Source: Dolichospermum flos-aquae CCAP 1403/13F
GTDB taxonomy: Bacteria; Cyanobacteriota; Cyanobacteriia; Cyanobacteriales; Nostocaceae
Assembly (NCBI RefSeq): GCF_012516395.1
Contig: NZ_CP051206.1
Coordinates: 310,001 to 374,000 of the forward strand
Reading direction: 5' to 3'
Length of the DNA: 64,000 bases
Shown: positions 1 to 9,054 of the stretch, piece by piece
How the letters are laid out: every line of letters begins with the position of its first letter
How positions within the stretch are numbered: position 1 is the stretch's first letter
Position numbers and translations under genes: made by a program
The notes under the pieces: generated by a model
What the model was told of the DNA's origin: nothing
What the model saw: the letters and a program-made list of their open reading frames with translations, nothing else
Databases searched by the model: none

Positions 1-339
1 GGGAGCAACATAGCCCCGATAATCAGCATCGTAGAGGGAAATTTGAAACCCTTGGGGTACTTGAATCGGAATGCTCAAATTACAGCTTTTGCGTGCTTCT
101 GATGATTTATTTCCCAGAGCGATAAATTGATCAAATAGAATACTTAGCTCTTGACCATCGGGACTAACGTTGACACTAGCAGATCCTTCAGGGCAACCAT
201 TACCACCATATCCTGCACCTACGATTTTAACTTTGCTGTCAGCAAAGGCAGGCCCGACAGAAGCTATCATCAGTGCAGCGGCAGCCAGAGAAGTTTGTAC
301 AAACTTGATAGATTTATTCTGGAAATTTTGATGATTCAT
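1..339 (-). CDS. DUF4360-type secreted protein, 3' part cut by window edge
   Basis: The reading frame starts at an ATG at 337-339 and runs off the left edge, giving 113 visible codons. The N-terminus is a clear signal peptide: a basic start, an Ala/Leu/Met-rich core and an AFA-D cleavage site near residue 33. The mature part begins with GNGCPEGSASV and includes a second Cys in a KSCNLSIP segment, a pattern I recognise from the DUF4360 family of small exported proteins. No biochemical role is known for that family. It is transcribed away from the rubredoxin gene. The product is probably periplasmic or extracellular. Confidence 0.75.
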   Translation of the reverse strand, partial: MNHQNFQNKSIKFVQTSLAAAALMIASVGPAFADSKVKIVGAGYGGNGCPEGSASVNVSPDGQELSILFDQFIALGNKSSEARKSCNLSIPIQVPQGFQISLYDADYRGYVAP

Positions 340-665
340 AACTTATGTGTTTTGAGTATTTTCAGTAGTCTTATTACAAATGTCAACGGTCGAAGGAAAG
401 TTGTTGTTAAGTAATTGGACAAAATAATTACACAAAAATTTGCTCTGAAATCCTTTAGTAATTAAGGATTGGCAGATAATTAATATGTAATTAATTTTGT
501 CTGATTACTTATCACAACCTTATGAACATCAAGGCTGACGTTAGGGTGAATTTGTTCCCTTAAAACCAAATTAGCAAACAAACTTAACTTTTTCTATCAT
601 TCTCATTCAGCAACCCCAACTGTCACAGATTAATGTTTTTGAATTAATTATTAAGGTGTATAAAA
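340..665. other. Divergent intergenic region
   Basis: This AT-rich spacer separates the leftward DUF4360 gene from the rightward rubredoxin gene, so it should hold a promoter for each. I see no open frame worth calling. An AAGGTG ribosome-binding site at 653-658 lies seven bases before the rubredoxin ATG. Confidence 0.5.
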
Positions 666-830
666 ATGACGAAATATATATGTAAGGTTTGTGGTTATAT
701 CTATGACCCAGAAGCAGGTGATGAAGATAGTGGTATAGCACCAGGAACAGCTTTTAAAGATATTCCAGATCATTGGGATTGTCCAGTTTGTAGTGCCCAA
801 AAAGATGACTTTGAGTTATACGAAGAGTAA
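666..830 (+). CDS. Rubredoxin (54 aa, soluble)
   Basis: This small iron electron carrier was found by direct reading. The frame is ATG 666 to TAA 828, 54 residues. The two iron-binding pairs are complete: CKVCGY near residues 6-11 and CPVC near residues 39-42, with the usual YDPEAGD between them. An AAGGTG ribosome-binding site sits at a good distance. The length fits a free soluble rubredoxin. It lacks the membrane tail of the cyanobacterial RubA involved in photosystem II assembly, so that symbol is not given. Acidic residues dominate the C-terminus. Likely roles are electron transfer to oxidoreductases or in stress defence (inference). Confidence 0.93.
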   Translation: MTKYICKVCGYIYDPEAGDEDSGIAPGTAFKDIPDHWDCPVCSAQKDDFELYEE

Positions 831-854
831 TATGGATGGATATTACAGAAACTT

Positions 855-2108
855 TTGATTTTGAAGTTGTTACCCTTGCAAATTGTAGTTATTGGTGGTG
901 GGGCGGCGGGATTCTTTGGTGCGATCGCTTGTGCTGAAGCTAATCCTCAAGCCCAGGTTACTTTAATCGAAGCTAGTCGTCAACCTTTGGCGAAAGTTCT
1001 CATTTCCGGTGGAGGACGTTGTAACGTTACTCATGCTTGTTTTGAACCCAAAATTTTAGTTCAGAATTATCCTAGAGGTGGTAAAGCCCTGCTGGGTGCA
1101 TTTACCCGGTTTCAACCTCTAGACACCATAGCTTGGTTTACGGAACATGGGGTGAATATAAAAACGGAAGCTGACGGCCGGATGTTCCCAATTACAGATC
1201 GGGCAGAAACCATTGCTGAATGTTTAATTAAGGCGACTTTTGATGCCAAAATAGAACTTTGTATTGGCACACCTGTTACCGCTGTCACTCGTAAAAATGC
1301 CGGGTTTGAAATTCTGCTCAAATCGGGAGAAACGAAAGAATGCGATTGCTTACTTTTGGCTACAGGTAGCAGTTTAGCAGGTTATAAAATCGCTAGAGAA
1401 TTAGGTCATGACATCCAACCCCCTGTACCTTCTTTGTTCACCTTTAATATTGCAGATCCTCAACTGCGGGAATTAGCAGGAATTAGTGTTAATTCTGTAA
1501 ATCTGCGCTTACCTGGGACTGGAAAAACCCCATTCCAACAAACAGGCCCCTTGTTAATTACCCATTGGGGTGTGAGTGGTCCAGCAGTATTGAAACTTTC
1601 GGCTTGGGGGGCGAGAATTCTCCATGAAAACCGCTATCAACATAAATTATTGATTAATTGGTTGCCAGATTTATCCCAAGAGGAAGTGAGACAAAAACTT
1701 TTAACAGTCAAAGCTGAATGGGGACAAAAAGCGATCGCCCTCCATCGTGGTGTAGACTTACCTCATCGGCTTTGGCAATATATTATCAATCGTACCCATA
1801 TTCCCACAGAAGAACGTTGGGCAACCATCTCCAACAAAACCCTAAATCAACTAGTCCTAGAAATCTCCCAAGGAGAACACCTAATTACAGGTAAAGGCGC
1901 ATTTAAAGAAGAATTTGTCACCTGTGGAGGAGTCAACCTCAAAGAAGTCAACTTCAAAACAATGGAAAGTAAAATAGTCCCCGGCTTGCATTTTGCCGGT
2001 GAGATATTAGATATTGATGGTGTTACAGGTGGCTTTAACTTCCAAAGTGCTTGGACAACAGCCTACTTAGCCGGTCAATCCATGACAAAATCAACAGAAG
2101 ATAACTAA
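855..2108 (+). CDS. HI0933-family NAD(P)/FAD-dependent oxidoreductase
   Basis: This is a flavoprotein of the HI0933/BaiN type, 417 aa. The N-terminal dinucleotide-binding loop is VVIGGGAAG (about residues 11-19), followed by the family signature SGGGRCNVTHA near residue 51. The C-terminus carries the second FAD contact, DGVTGGFNFQSAWTTA. The start is uncertain: 855 is a TTG, and another in-frame TTG at 861 also precedes the fold; no ATG lies close upstream in frame. It begins only 24 bp after the rubredoxin stop, so the two are probably co-transcribed and rubredoxin could be a redox partner (inference). The exact substrate of the family is not settled. Confidence 0.88.
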   Translation: MILKLLPLQIVVIGGGAAGFFGAIACAEANPQAQVTLIEASRQPLAKVLISGGGRCNVTHACFEPKILVQNYPRGGKALLGAFTRFQPLDTIAWFTEHGVNIKTEADGRMFPITDRAETIAECLIKATFDAKIELCIGTPVTAVTRKNAGFEILLKSGETKECDCLLLATGSSLAGYKIARELGHDIQPPVPSLFTFNIADPQLRELAGISVNSVNLRLPGTGKTPFQQTGPLLITHWGVSGPAVLKLSAWGARILHENRYQHKLLINWLPDLSQEEVRQKLLTVKAEWGQKAIALHRGVDLPHRLWQYIINRTHIPTEERWATISNKTLNQLVLEISQGEHLITGKGAFKEEFVTCGGVNLKEVNFKTMESKIVPGLHFAGEILDIDGVTGGFNFQSAWTTAYLAGQSMTKSTEDN

Positions 2109-2183
2109 TTTCTTCCTTTGCGCCTTTGCTCCTTTGCGTCTCTGCGCGAAACAAAAATCTATAAATCGTGTTAGCAAATCAAT

Positions 2184-3218
2184 ATGAAATTTAGTGAAAT
2201 CCTCAACCAGCTTAGTGATTATATTACCCAAAGTAGCCTTGACACTGATTTAGAAATTACTGGAGTTGCAGCCATAGACGAAGCGACATCTGGAACTCTC
2301 AGCTATATAGAAGGCTCTAAATTTGCTTCATTGCTCAATTCTACCAGTGCGAGCGCTGTAATTTTACCCCCAGATGAAAAATTGCAGAATCAAGCCACAG
2401 AAAAGGGGATTGCTTGGTTAACAACGAAAGAACCAAGACTGGTGTTTGCAAAAGCGATCGCTCTTTTTTATCAACCCTACCGTCCTAGTCCCGAAATTCA
2501 CCCCAGCGCGGTCATTCACCCCACCGCCAAAATTGGTGATGATGTTTATATTGGCGCTCATGTTGTCATTTCTGAAGCTGTGGAAATTGGCAATTATGCC
2601 ATTATTCATCCCAATGTTGTCATTTATCCAGAAGTCAAAATAGGCGATCGCACTACCTTACACGCTAATTGTACCATCCACGAACGCAGCCAAATCGGTG
2701 CAGATTGCGTTATTCATAGCGGTGCTGTCATTGGTGCAGAGGGATTTGGCTTTGTGCCTACCCGCACCGGTTGGTTTAAAATGGAACAATCAGGCTATAC
2801 AGTTTTAGAAGATAGGGTAGAAGTAGGTTGTCATACAGCCATAGACCGTCCCGCTGTGGGGGAAACCAGAGTGGGCAAAGATACTAAAATTGATAATTTA
2901 GTCCAGATAGGACATGGTAGTCAAATTGGGGCTGGTTGTGCCATAGCAGGTCAAGCAGGCATGGCTGGAGGGGTAAGACTAGGAAATCGGGTAATTTTAG
3001 CTGGACAAGTGGGAATTGCCAATCAAGCTAAAATCGGGGATGGGGCGATCGCCTCTGCTCAAACTGGTATTCACGGCAATGTCGCACCGGGGGAAATTGT
3101 CTCAGGTACTCCAGCAATGCCGCACAAAGTGTACATCAAGGCAGCAGTAATTTATAATCGCTTGCCAGAAATATATCAATTCTTTAAACAATTAAAACGC
3201 AAATCAGGTGATGAATAA
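2184..3218 (+). CDS. lpxD: UDP-3-O-acylglucosamine N-acyltransferase LpxD
   Basis: LpxD adds the amide-linked hydroxyacyl chain to UDP-3-O-acylglucosamine in lipid A synthesis, using acyl-ACP, in the cytosol. The 344-aa length is normal for the family. An N-terminal uridine-binding domain (about 1-100) is followed by a left-handed beta-helix built of hexapeptide repeats such as IGDDVY and IGNYAI (about 105-310). The catalytic His lies in the LVQIGHGSQIG segment near residue 243. The C-terminal helix (YNRLPEIYQFFKQLKR) is typical. In cyanobacteria this gene usually lies near lpxC/fabZ/lpxA; here it stands alone, about 75 bp after the flavoprotein gene. Confidence 0.95.
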   Translation: MKFSEILNQLSDYITQSSLDTDLEITGVAAIDEATSGTLSYIEGSKFASLLNSTSASAVILPPDEKLQNQATEKGIAWLTTKEPRLVFAKAIALFYQPYRPSPEIHPSAVIHPTAKIGDDVYIGAHVVISEAVEIGNYAIIHPNVVIYPEVKIGDRTTLHANCTIHERSQIGADCVIHSGAVIGAEGFGFVPTRTGWFKMEQSGYTVLEDRVEVGCHTAIDRPAVGETRVGKDTKIDNLVQIGHGSQIGAGCAIAGQAGMAGGVRLGNRVILAGQVGIANQAKIGDGAIASAQTGIHGNVAPGEIVSGTPAMPHKVYIKAAVIYNRLPEIYQFFKQLKRKSGDE

Positions 3219-3253
3219 TTGTCATTAAAGAATGAGATTCCGTTCTATAAAAC

Positions 3254-3385
3254 TTACCCAAAATTACCAAAGTCTAGACACATCTGGACAGCGATAATCT
3301 TAGTGTTTATTTCCTGCTTCATCGCGGTCTTAGAATGACTTCCAATCTTGTTTGCCCGCTCCACAGACAATCTCGGTAGAACTTA
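3254..3385 (-). pseudogene. C-terminal remnant of a TnpB (IS200/IS605 OrfB) gene
   Basis: Read on the minus strand, 43 codons from 3382 to the stop at 3254-3256 encode the tail LSVERANKIGSHSKTAMKQE, then INTKIIAVQMCLDFGNFG. I recognise this as the end of one cyanobacterial TnpB subfamily. A stop lies immediately upstream in frame (3383-3385) and the zinc-finger and catalytic core are absent. It is not closely related to the two other TnpB copies in the window, which end differently. It marks an old insertion between lpxD and exbD. Confidence 0.6.
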
Positions 3386-3447
3386 CCGTTTCTGACCGAA
3401 GTTCCTAAAAAGAACCCCACGCAGTTGCTACTCTGATCACTAACCTG

Positions 3448-3852
3448 TTAAGGTGCTTGTGTGGCAATTGCTAATCTTGCTCCTTTTACCTGCCGCACCC
3501 GATCCATCACTACCACGACTTGACCATGAGTAGCACTTTGATCAGCATTAATAATCACTACCACTTCCGTATTTTTGCCCATTAATTCCTGTACCTTTAC
3601 TGGTAAAGTTTCCAGAGTTACTGGCTGGCGATTTAAACTCACATTCCCTGCTGAATCTACAGTAACGGTAATTGGTGCGGCTAATGATTGGGCTTTGGCT
3701 GTTGCTGCTTTAGGTAAATTAACTGGCAACTCTTCAGAACGATGTAAAAATAAAGTGGACATAATAAAAAATGTCAAAATCGCAAAAATGACATCAATCA
3801 TCGGCACAATATTAATCTGGGCTGGTAAATCTGGTTCATCTGGTAGACGCAT
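3448..3852 (-). CDS. exbD: ExbD/TolR-type biopolymer transport protein
   Basis: This is the 134-aa partner of the ExbB proton channel that energises outer-membrane transport. It has one N-terminal membrane helix (about residues 17-36, VPMIDVIFAILTFFIMSTLF) with the essential Asp at position 24, then a periplasmic domain ending in MDRVRQVKGARLAIAT. Its ATG overlaps the ExbB stop by one base (TAATG), which points to translational coupling. No TonB or TonB-dependent receptor is seen nearby, so the transported substrate is unknown. Confidence 0.93.
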   Translation of the reverse strand: MRLPDEPDLPAQINIVPMIDVIFAILTFFIMSTLFLHRSEELPVNLPKAATAKAQSLAAPITVTVDSAGNVSLNRQPVTLETLPVKVQELMGKNTEVVVIINADQSATHGQVVVVMDRVRQVKGARLAIATQAP

Positions 3853-4490
3853 TATGATTTATCCCCTCTTTCATACTGGTGACGATAAACTAATTCTAAT
3901 TGCCCACCATATTCTTGAATCCAGGCAATTTGTCGTAAATACATTCCCCGAAAGCTATTCGCAAAAAACAAGGTAATAATAGCTACAACTAGTCCCGATG
4001 CTGTGGATACTAAGGCTTCACTAATCCCAGAAGTGACACCAGCGGTTTTTGTACTACCGACATCACCAATATTTAATGATGCAAAAGAGCCAATTAAACC
4101 CAAAACTGTCCCTAATAATCCCAGCAAGGGAGCTAAACCAATAATTGTATCAAAAATATTTTGAAACCTTTTTAATAACGGGATTTCTGCCTGGGCCTCA
4201 CTTTCTAAAGCCAAGCGGAATTCCTCTGGGTTGGGTTCTTCCAATTCTAAAGCCGCCAGAAAAATTCGCGCAATCGGTAAATCAGCATTTTTGTGTAGTA
4301 TATCTAGAGAGGTAACTACATTACCTTGACGATAAAAACTTAACACCTGCTTGACTACGCGATTCTGACGGCCACTAATTCCTATCCAAAACGTAATCCG
4401 TTCCAGAATGAGAGTGATTCCTAAAACCGAGAAAAATAGCAGTGGCCACATAACTACGCCACCGGCTTTGAATAAGTTACTAATTTCCAT
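3852..4490 (-). CDS. exbB: ExbB/MotA/TolQ-family proton channel protein
   Basis: The 212-aa protein has three hydrophobic segments in the usual order: one near residues 12-32, and two long helices in the C-terminal half containing GLAPLLGLLGTVLGLIGSF and the final ALVSTASGLVVAIITLFF. The conserved Thr/Gly-rich pore segments of the family are present. It is the first gene of a two-gene operon with exbD. Together they would form an inner-membrane proton-driven motor, in cyanobacteria most likely for siderophore or metal uptake (inference). Confidence 0.93.
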   Translation of the reverse strand: MEISNLFKAGGVVMWPLLFFSVLGITLILERITFWIGISGRQNRVVKQVLSFYRQGNVVTSLDILHKNADLPIARIFLAALELEEPNPEEFRLALESEAQAEIPLLKRFQNIFDTIIGLAPLLGLLGTVLGLIGSFASLNIGDVGSTKTAGVTSGISEALVSTASGLVVAIITLFFANSFRGMYLRQIAWIQEYGGQLELVYRHQYERGDKS

Positions 4491-4859
4491 TGACTCTTTT
4501 ACTAATTCTTGATACAGCTAGATTAACAGATTTTCAAGAAGAGCAAGTCTAGGCGATTGCTATAGCAGAGTGTATTTGTGGTATGATTTTTTCAACTGAA
4601 TATTGGTACTGATGTTCTCAATGTTCAAAAAAATTTCTTTTTTTGGGGTCAAAACCTATTGACTTTATTTTCTCGGCGTGATATTTTGATAATGGGAATG
4701 CGTGCCTAAATAAAAATTTTGCTTATGCTCCATTATAACGATATAACTATATTACCACATTTAGCCCGCCCCGCACCCTCAAAATAAAAAATTTTTTCAA
4801 AAAAACTTATTTAGAAATAGCAAATCAATAATTTAAACTTATGAATTAGCACAAGAAAC
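4491..4859. other. AT-rich intergenic region upstream of exbB
   Basis: This 369-bp spacer lies upstream of exbB and downstream of the methyltransferase gene, both leftward. The exbB promoter should lie here. Several A/T runs are visible (for example around 4785-4800). I see no gene, terminator hairpin or repeat that I can support. Confidence 0.4.
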
Positions 4860-5489
4860 TCAAATCATCTTCCTGCCCTGAATCACCTGTAAACTTCCAC
4901 CAGCATATAAACTAGGTTCTCCCACATCAAAACCATAATCTCTTAACAAACCAGGTAAATCCGTTTTCAACAATTCCCAAGCCGTCTGGGTTTCAAACAA
5001 CCAGAAAAATACCGCCAACCCCGGCCAAAATATCGGATTTGTGGGAGAGTGAAAATCTACCAAAGTGAAAACTCCTCCTGGTTTTAACACCCGATAAACC
5101 TCTGCAATGATTTTTTGCAGTTGTTCAGATTGCATTTCGTGTAAAGCCGCGCTAGTATGTACCACATCAAATAAATTATCAGCAAAAGGCATATTTTCAG
5201 CAAACGCTTTTATGTAAGTGGCATTTGGGACATTTTTCTGCGCTCGCTGGATAGATAATGGGGAAGCATCCAAGCCAGTGACATTTTCCGAAAAATTCAC
5301 TAAAAATCTGGTTACTTGACCACTACCACAGCATAAATCTAAAATCTGAGTATCCGATTGCAGTTTTAAATTTTGTAAAGCCAGTTGACGAAACCGGGGT
5401 TCACCACCCACAGTCACAGCCGCTAACCGGGAGATGCCATCATATAGCCATTGGTATCTGTAACTTAAATCTCTAAAAATTGTGGCCAT
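4860..5489 (-). CDS. Class I SAM-dependent methyltransferase (UbiE/MenG-like fold)
   Basis: This 209-aa protein carries the SAM-binding motif I as LDLCCGSGQVTRFL (about residues 50-63), motif II as VTGLDAS, and the Methyltransf_11 pattern VLKPGGVFTLVDFHSP. It resembles UbiE/MenG-type enzymes, but the substrate cannot be told from sequence. The gene is divergent from hemH, with 94 bp between start codons. Widely conserved cyanobacterial relatives act on quinones or tocopherols, so a prenyl-lipid substrate is possible (inference only). Confidence 0.85.
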   Translation of the reverse strand: MATIFRDLSYRYQWLYDGISRLAAVTVGGEPRFRQLALQNLKLQSDTQILDLCCGSGQVTRFLVNFSENVTGLDASPLSIQRAQKNVPNATYIKAFAENMPFADNLFDVVHTSAALHEMQSEQLQKIIAEVYRVLKPGGVFTLVDFHSPTNPIFWPGLAVFFWLFETQTAWELLKTDLPGLLRDYGFDVGEPSLYAGGSLQVIQGRKMI

Positions 5490-5583
5490 TGTTTTTTTTC
5501 CTGCCGATAAAGCTTTATATTTAATAAAGATATATTGTTAACATTAGTGAAAAATCTGTAAGGATTGGGGGAAAGTAACTGCT

Positions 5584-6750
5584 ATGGGTCGTATAGGGGT
5601 ATTATTACTTAATCTCGGTGGTCCCGACAAACCAGAAGATGTCGGACCGTTTTTGTATAATCTGTTTTCTGATCCAGAAATTATCCGCTTACCGTTTCGC
5701 TGGATGCAAAAACCTCTAGCTTGGTTTATTGCTACGCGCAGAGAAAAAACATCTCAAATAAATTATCAGCAAATCGGCGGCGGTTCTCCATTGCGACGGA
5801 TTACAGAAGAGCAAGGAGCAGCCATTAAAGCTCAGTTAGGTGAATTAGGACAAGAAGTTAATATCTACGTGGGAATGCGTTATTGGCATCCTTACACAGA
5901 AGAAGCGATCGCCCAAATTACTCAAGATAACCTTGATAAATTGGTAATTCTCCCGCTTTACCCCCAATTTTCCATCAGCACCAGCGGTTCTAGTTTCCGG
6001 TTATTAGAACAACTATGGAAGGAAAACCCCAAACTCCAAAGTCTTGAGTATACCGTTATTGACTCTTGGTACAAAGAACCAGGTTATCTGCAAGCAATGG
6101 CAGAACTTATAGTTGGCGAACTGGAGAAATTTCCCCGTCCTCAGGACGTGCATATCTTCTTTAGCGCCCATGGTGTACCTAAAAGCTATGTAGAGGAAGC
6201 CGGCGACCCCTACCAGCAAGAAATTGAGGAATGCACCGACTTAATTATGCAAACCCTCAACCGTCCCAATCCCCACACCCTAGCTTATCAAAGTCGTGTT
6301 GGTCCTGTTGAATGGCTAAAACCTTATACAGAAGATGCACTGAACGAACTCGGTGTAAAAGGCGTGAAAGATTTAATAGTTGTCCCCATTAGTTTTGTTT
6401 CCGAACACATCGAAACCCTACAAGAAATTGACATTGAATATCGAGAAATAGCGGAAGAAGCAGGAATACACAACTTCGGACGTGTCCCTGCGCCCAACAC
6501 CAATCCGGTATTTATTAAAGCCCTATCCGACTTGATCATTGATGCTCTCAAACAACCTGACCTGAAACTCTCTCAAGTCACCCAAATGAAAAAAAGGGTA
6601 AAAATGTATCCCCAAGAACGTTGGGCATGGGGAATAACCACCAGTGCCGAAGTCTGGAATGGTCGGATAGCCATGCTAGGATTTATCGGGCTAATTATTG
6701 AGTTAGTTACTGGTAAAGGGTTACTGCACGTGGTCGGGCTTTTACATTAA
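5584..6750 (+). CDS. hemH: Ferrochelatase with C-terminal chlorophyll a/b-binding-like helix
   Basis: Ferrochelatase inserts ferrous iron into protoporphyrin IX, the last step of haem synthesis. The 388-aa protein starts with [16 protein letters not shown] and contains the active-site segment [19 protein letters not shown], with the catalytic His near residue 200. After the catalytic domain (to about residue 320) there is a short linker and a single helix with [17 protein letters not shown]. This is the chlorophyll-binding (Hlip/CAB) motif found on cyanobacterial and plastid type II enzymes, thought to link haem and chlorophyll pathways at the membrane. The gene stands alone. Confidence 0.97.
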   Translation: MGRIGVLLLNLGGPDKPEDVGPFLYNLFSDPEIIRLPFRWMQKPLAWFIATRREKTSQINYQQIGGGSPLRRITEEQGAAIKAQLGELGQEVNIYVGMRYWHPYTEEAIAQITQDNLDKLVILPLYPQFSISTSGSSFRLLEQLWKENPKLQSLEYTVIDSWYKEPGYLQAMAELIVGELEKFPRPQDVHIFFSAHGVPKSYVEEAGDPYQQEIEECTDLIMQTLNRPNPHTLAYQSRVGPVEWLKPYTEDALNELGVKGVKDLIVVPISFVSEHIETLQEIDIEYREIAEEAGIHNFGRVPAPNTNPVFIKALSDLIIDALKQPDLKLSQVTQMKKRVKMYPQERWAWGITTSAEVWNGRIAMLGFIGLIIELVTGKGLLHVVGLLH

Positions 6751-6804
6751 TCTTCATAATTGTTCAGAGGGAACAGGGAACGGGCAACTTTCTAACAGGA
6801 AAAA

Positions 6805-6827
6805 CTCATGTTTGAGTTAAACATGAG
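6805..6827. terminator. Hairpin downstream of hemH, possible weak terminator
   Basis: A perfect 9-bp inverted repeat (CTCATGTTT, five-base loop, AAACATGAG) lies 55 bp after the hemH stop. It is not G+C-rich. The nearest T-run (about 6844-6851) is 17 bp further on, so termination here is only suggested. Confidence 0.3.
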
Positions 6828-6969
6828 ATTGAAATAATGACACTGTTTTTTTGGTGCTTACGCATCTTTTAAAAACATCTTTTTTTTGACAGAAGCTCTA
6901 AACTGGTGCAAATGAGTGTTTCTTATCTGTTCCCTGTTCCCTGTTCCCTTTTTTGGTAATTGTCAATTA

Positions 6970-7509
6970 TCAATTTTTACCTTTAGACCAGTCATACCAG
7001 TATTTTCCACTAAGAACAGCCAGCCAGAGGAGGATTAAAGCAATTAATCCTCCTTGAAGAGGAGCATCCACAGCAAAAAATACAAGTGTAACACACAGGA
7101 CATCTTGCATAAACACTGCCCATATTGGCAACCCACACAAGCGATAAAACCAGCCTAATAAAACTAGCTGCAATACCAAAGCTAATAAACCACCAATCAA
7201 AGCAACTAACCAACTTGGTGTGGTTATCGCTGAAGCAACAGACAAGCCCATTAAAGCTCCTACCAAGGGAGAGAAAAATAAATGAACTTGCTGGACTATT
7301 CTCTGGCCAATGAGTTTTTTGGAAGCGAATAGTTCAAATAAAGACCAACTGGTGAGTAGTCCGATTAAAACATGGGGAGAAATGCGTGATAGGACTGGCA
7401 TCTGCGACCAGAGTTCCTCCCCTTGGAGGATACCAATAATTAGTAAAGGTACACCTATTCTCATCCCAGCAGCAGCACCAGCAGATAATATAGCGAGAAT
7501 TTCAATCAT
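6970..7509 (-). CDS. DUF4126 membrane protein
   Basis: This 179-aa protein is mostly hydrophobic, with about five membrane segments. The start MIEILAILSAGAAAGMRIGVPLL and the later HLFFSPLVGALMGLSVA segment match the DUF4126 family of small bacterial membrane proteins. No function is known. It faces hemH tail to tail and is followed downstream by STRR-like TTCCCTGTTCCC repeats. The ATG at 7509 begins directly with the family start, so the start call is comfortable. Confidence 0.8.
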   Translation of the reverse strand: MIEILAILSAGAAAGMRIGVPLLIIGILQGEELWSQMPVLSRISPHVLIGLLTSWSLFELFASKKLIGQRIVQQVHLFFSPLVGALMGLSVASAITTPSWLVALIGGLLALVLQLVLLGWFYRLCGLPIWAVFMQDVLCVTLVFFAVDAPLQGGLIALILLWLAVLSGKYWYDWSKGKN

Positions 7510-7575
7510 GGGTATATCCCCGACTTTACCAAATTAGCAAAGGTGCTTTATAAAGAAAATGCCGAAAACCCTTGA

Positions 7576-7604
7576 AGATGTGGCTGACTCAGGAAGCCAC
7601 ATCT
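7576..7604. repeat. Perfect 10-bp hairpin between the RHH gene and DUF4126
   Basis: AGATGTGGCT and its exact complement AGCCACATCT are separated by a nine-base loop. It lies 24 bp downstream of the stop of the leftward RHH gene. It could be a terminator for that gene or the hairpin of the left end of the TnpB element. There is no clean T-run, which slightly favours the second view. Confidence 0.45.
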
Positions 7605-7627
7605 GTGCTTCAGACAAGGGATGAAGG

Positions 7628-7786
7628 CTAGTTGCAGGATTTATCCTGCATTGACACTGGATCTGGCAGACTGTCTATCCAATCTTCTATTAGTCTAGTT
7701 ACAGAATATTCTTTTTGTTCGGCTAATAACTTTAGTTTATGGAATCTGCGCGGTGTCGTTCTAATTCTTATATATTCAGTCTTCAT
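7628..7786 (-). CDS. Small ribbon-helix-helix (CopG/Arc-like) protein, divergent from tnpB
   Basis: This 52-aa gene was found by direct reading: ATG (minus) at 7784-7786, stop TAG at 7628-7630. The protein MKTEYIRIRTTPRRFHKLKL... has the pattern of a ribbon-helix-helix DNA-binding fold: a short strand (EYIRIRTT), a first helix (PRRFHKLKLLAEQKE) and a second helix (SVTRLIEDWIDSL). It is divergent from tnpB with only 62 bp between starts. An inverted repeat in that gap could be its operator. It probably represses itself and tnpB (inference). A good ribosome-binding site (GGAGACAAG on the minus strand) precedes the start. No homologous gene is seen beside the second tnpB. Confidence 0.7.
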   Translation of the reverse strand: MKTEYIRIRTTPRRFHKLKLLAEQKEYSVTRLIEDWIDSLPDPVSMQDKSCN

Positions 7787-7848
7787 CTTGTCTCCTATTT
7801 GTTTCCTATCTATGTTACTATATTAATAGGTCGTAAACAAATAAAGCA
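7787..7848. promoter_or_regulatory. Divergent RHH/tnpB promoter region with an inverted repeat
   Basis: The 62-bp gap carries ATTTGTTT at 7797-7804 and its complement AAACAAAT at 7835-7842, the latter just six bases before the tnpB ATG. The AT-rich centre (TTACTATATTAAT, about 7815-7827) could supply overlapping -10 elements. Symmetrical half-sites flanking a shared promoter suit an RHH autorepressor. No footprint or alignment is available, so this is a proposal. Confidence 0.4.
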
Positions 7849-9054
7849 ATGATAGTTCTAGAGTATAAAGTCAAGGGTAAACAGCATCAATATAACGCGA
7901 TAGATGATGCAATTCGGACTACTCAATTCGTTCGCAATAAAGCGATTAGGTATTGGATGGATGCACCACGTGAACTAAAAGTTGATAAGTTTGCCCTGAA
8001 TAAATACTCTACTGAACTTCGGAAAGAATTTCCTTTTACTGCTGAGTTAAACTCAATGGCTGTGCAATCAGCCGCAGAAAGAGGATGGTTTGCTATATCA
8101 AGGTTTTACGACAACTGTAAATCTAAAAAGTCTGGTAAAAAGGGATTCCCCCGTTTTCAAAAAGATTGCCGTTCCGTTGAATATAAAACATCAGGGTGGA
8201 AGCTACATAAAACAAAGCGACGCATCACTTTTACCGACAAGAAAGAGATTGGTGAACTCAAATTATTAGGCAAATGGGATATTCAATCCTACGAACTTAA
8301 AGACATTAAACGAGTGCGCTTAATCCGTCGTGCAGATGGATATTATGCTCAGGTTTGTATCGGCATTGATGTTGTAGATATTCAACCGAAAACGGGTAAT
8401 GAAATCGGATTAGATGTTGGTATTGAGTCGTTTTACACTGACTCTAACGGACATCATGAACCTAACCCTAAGTTTTTGAGAAAGGCTGAAAAATCAATCA
8501 AACATTCTCAAAGACGGATTTACAAAAAGCATAAAGGTTCTAGTTGCAGAAAAAAAGCTAGAAAACTTTATGCCAAAAAGCACTTAAAAGTAAGTAGGCA
8601 ACGTATAGAACACGCTAAGAGAATAGCGCGTTGCGTAGTCAAATCTAACGATTTAGTCGCCTACGAAGATTTAAGGGTTTCAAATATGGTAAAAAATCAT
8701 TGTTTAGCAAAATCAATTAGTGATGCTAGTTGGTATTTGTTCCGACAATGGATTGAATATTTTGCTGTTAAATTTGACAAGATTGCTATAGCTGTTACTC
8801 CACACTATACTTCTCAAAAGTGTTCTAGTTGTGGCGTAATTGTCAAAAAATCTCTATCAACTCGCACTCATAATTGTAGTTGTGGATCGTATCTTCACAG
8901 AGATACAAATGCAGCAATTAATATTTTAAATCTTGCAAAAGCTAGGGGAGGGCATCCCCAAAGTAACGCTACAGGAGTTGAAGCCACTACTCTACTTGGT
9001 GCAAGCCTGGTTGAGCAAGTTTTGACGATGAATGTAGAATCCCCTCGGCTTTAG
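7849..9054 (+). CDS. tnpB: TnpB RNA-guided endonuclease (IS200/IS605 OrfB, IS1341-like), full length
   Basis: TnpB proteins are RNA-guided DNA nucleases encoded by IS200/IS605-type elements, and ancestors of Cas12. This 401-aa copy looks complete. It has an N-terminal helical/OB region, the RuvC-I Asp in EIGLDVGIESF (about residue 187), the RuvC-II Glu in VAYEDLRVSNM, a zinc finger with CSSCG...CSCG (about residues 324-343), and the RuvC-III Asp in HRDTNAAINI. No TnpA transposase is nearby, so it is a solo tnpB. A RHH gene lies divergently upstream, and the element's right-end hairpin follows the stop immediately. The C-terminal tail after residue 360 overlaps the likely guide-RNA region. Confidence 0.93.
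   Translation: MIVLEYKVKGKQHQYNAIDDAIRTTQFVRNKAIRYWMDAPRELKVDKFALNKYSTELRKEFPFTAELNSMAVQSAAERGWFAISRFYDNCKSKKSGKKGFPRFQKDCRSVEYKTSGWKLHKTKRRITFTDKKEIGELKLLGKWDIQSYELKDIKRVRLIRRADGYYAQVCIGIDVVDIQPKTGNEIGLDVGIESFYTDSNGHHEPNPKFLRKAEKSIKHSQRRIYKKHKGSSCRKKARKLYAKKHLKVSRQRIEHAKRIARCVVKSNDLVAYEDLRVSNMVKNHCLAKSISDASWYLFRQWIEYFAVKFDKIAIAVTPHYTSQKCSSCGVIVKKSLSTRTHNCSCGSYLHRDTNAAINILNLAKARGGHPQSNATGVEATTLLGASLVEQVLTMNVESPRL

Noticed and set aside
3254-3447. Structured RNA gene between lpxD and exbD
   Set aside because: The sequence is explained by a TnpB C-terminal coding remnant on the minus strand.
4640-4680. TTGACT followed 17 bp later by a GATATTTTGATAAT box, as a rightward promoter
   Set aside because: No rightward gene or RNA structure follows before the convergent methyltransferase gene, so the match is probably chance.
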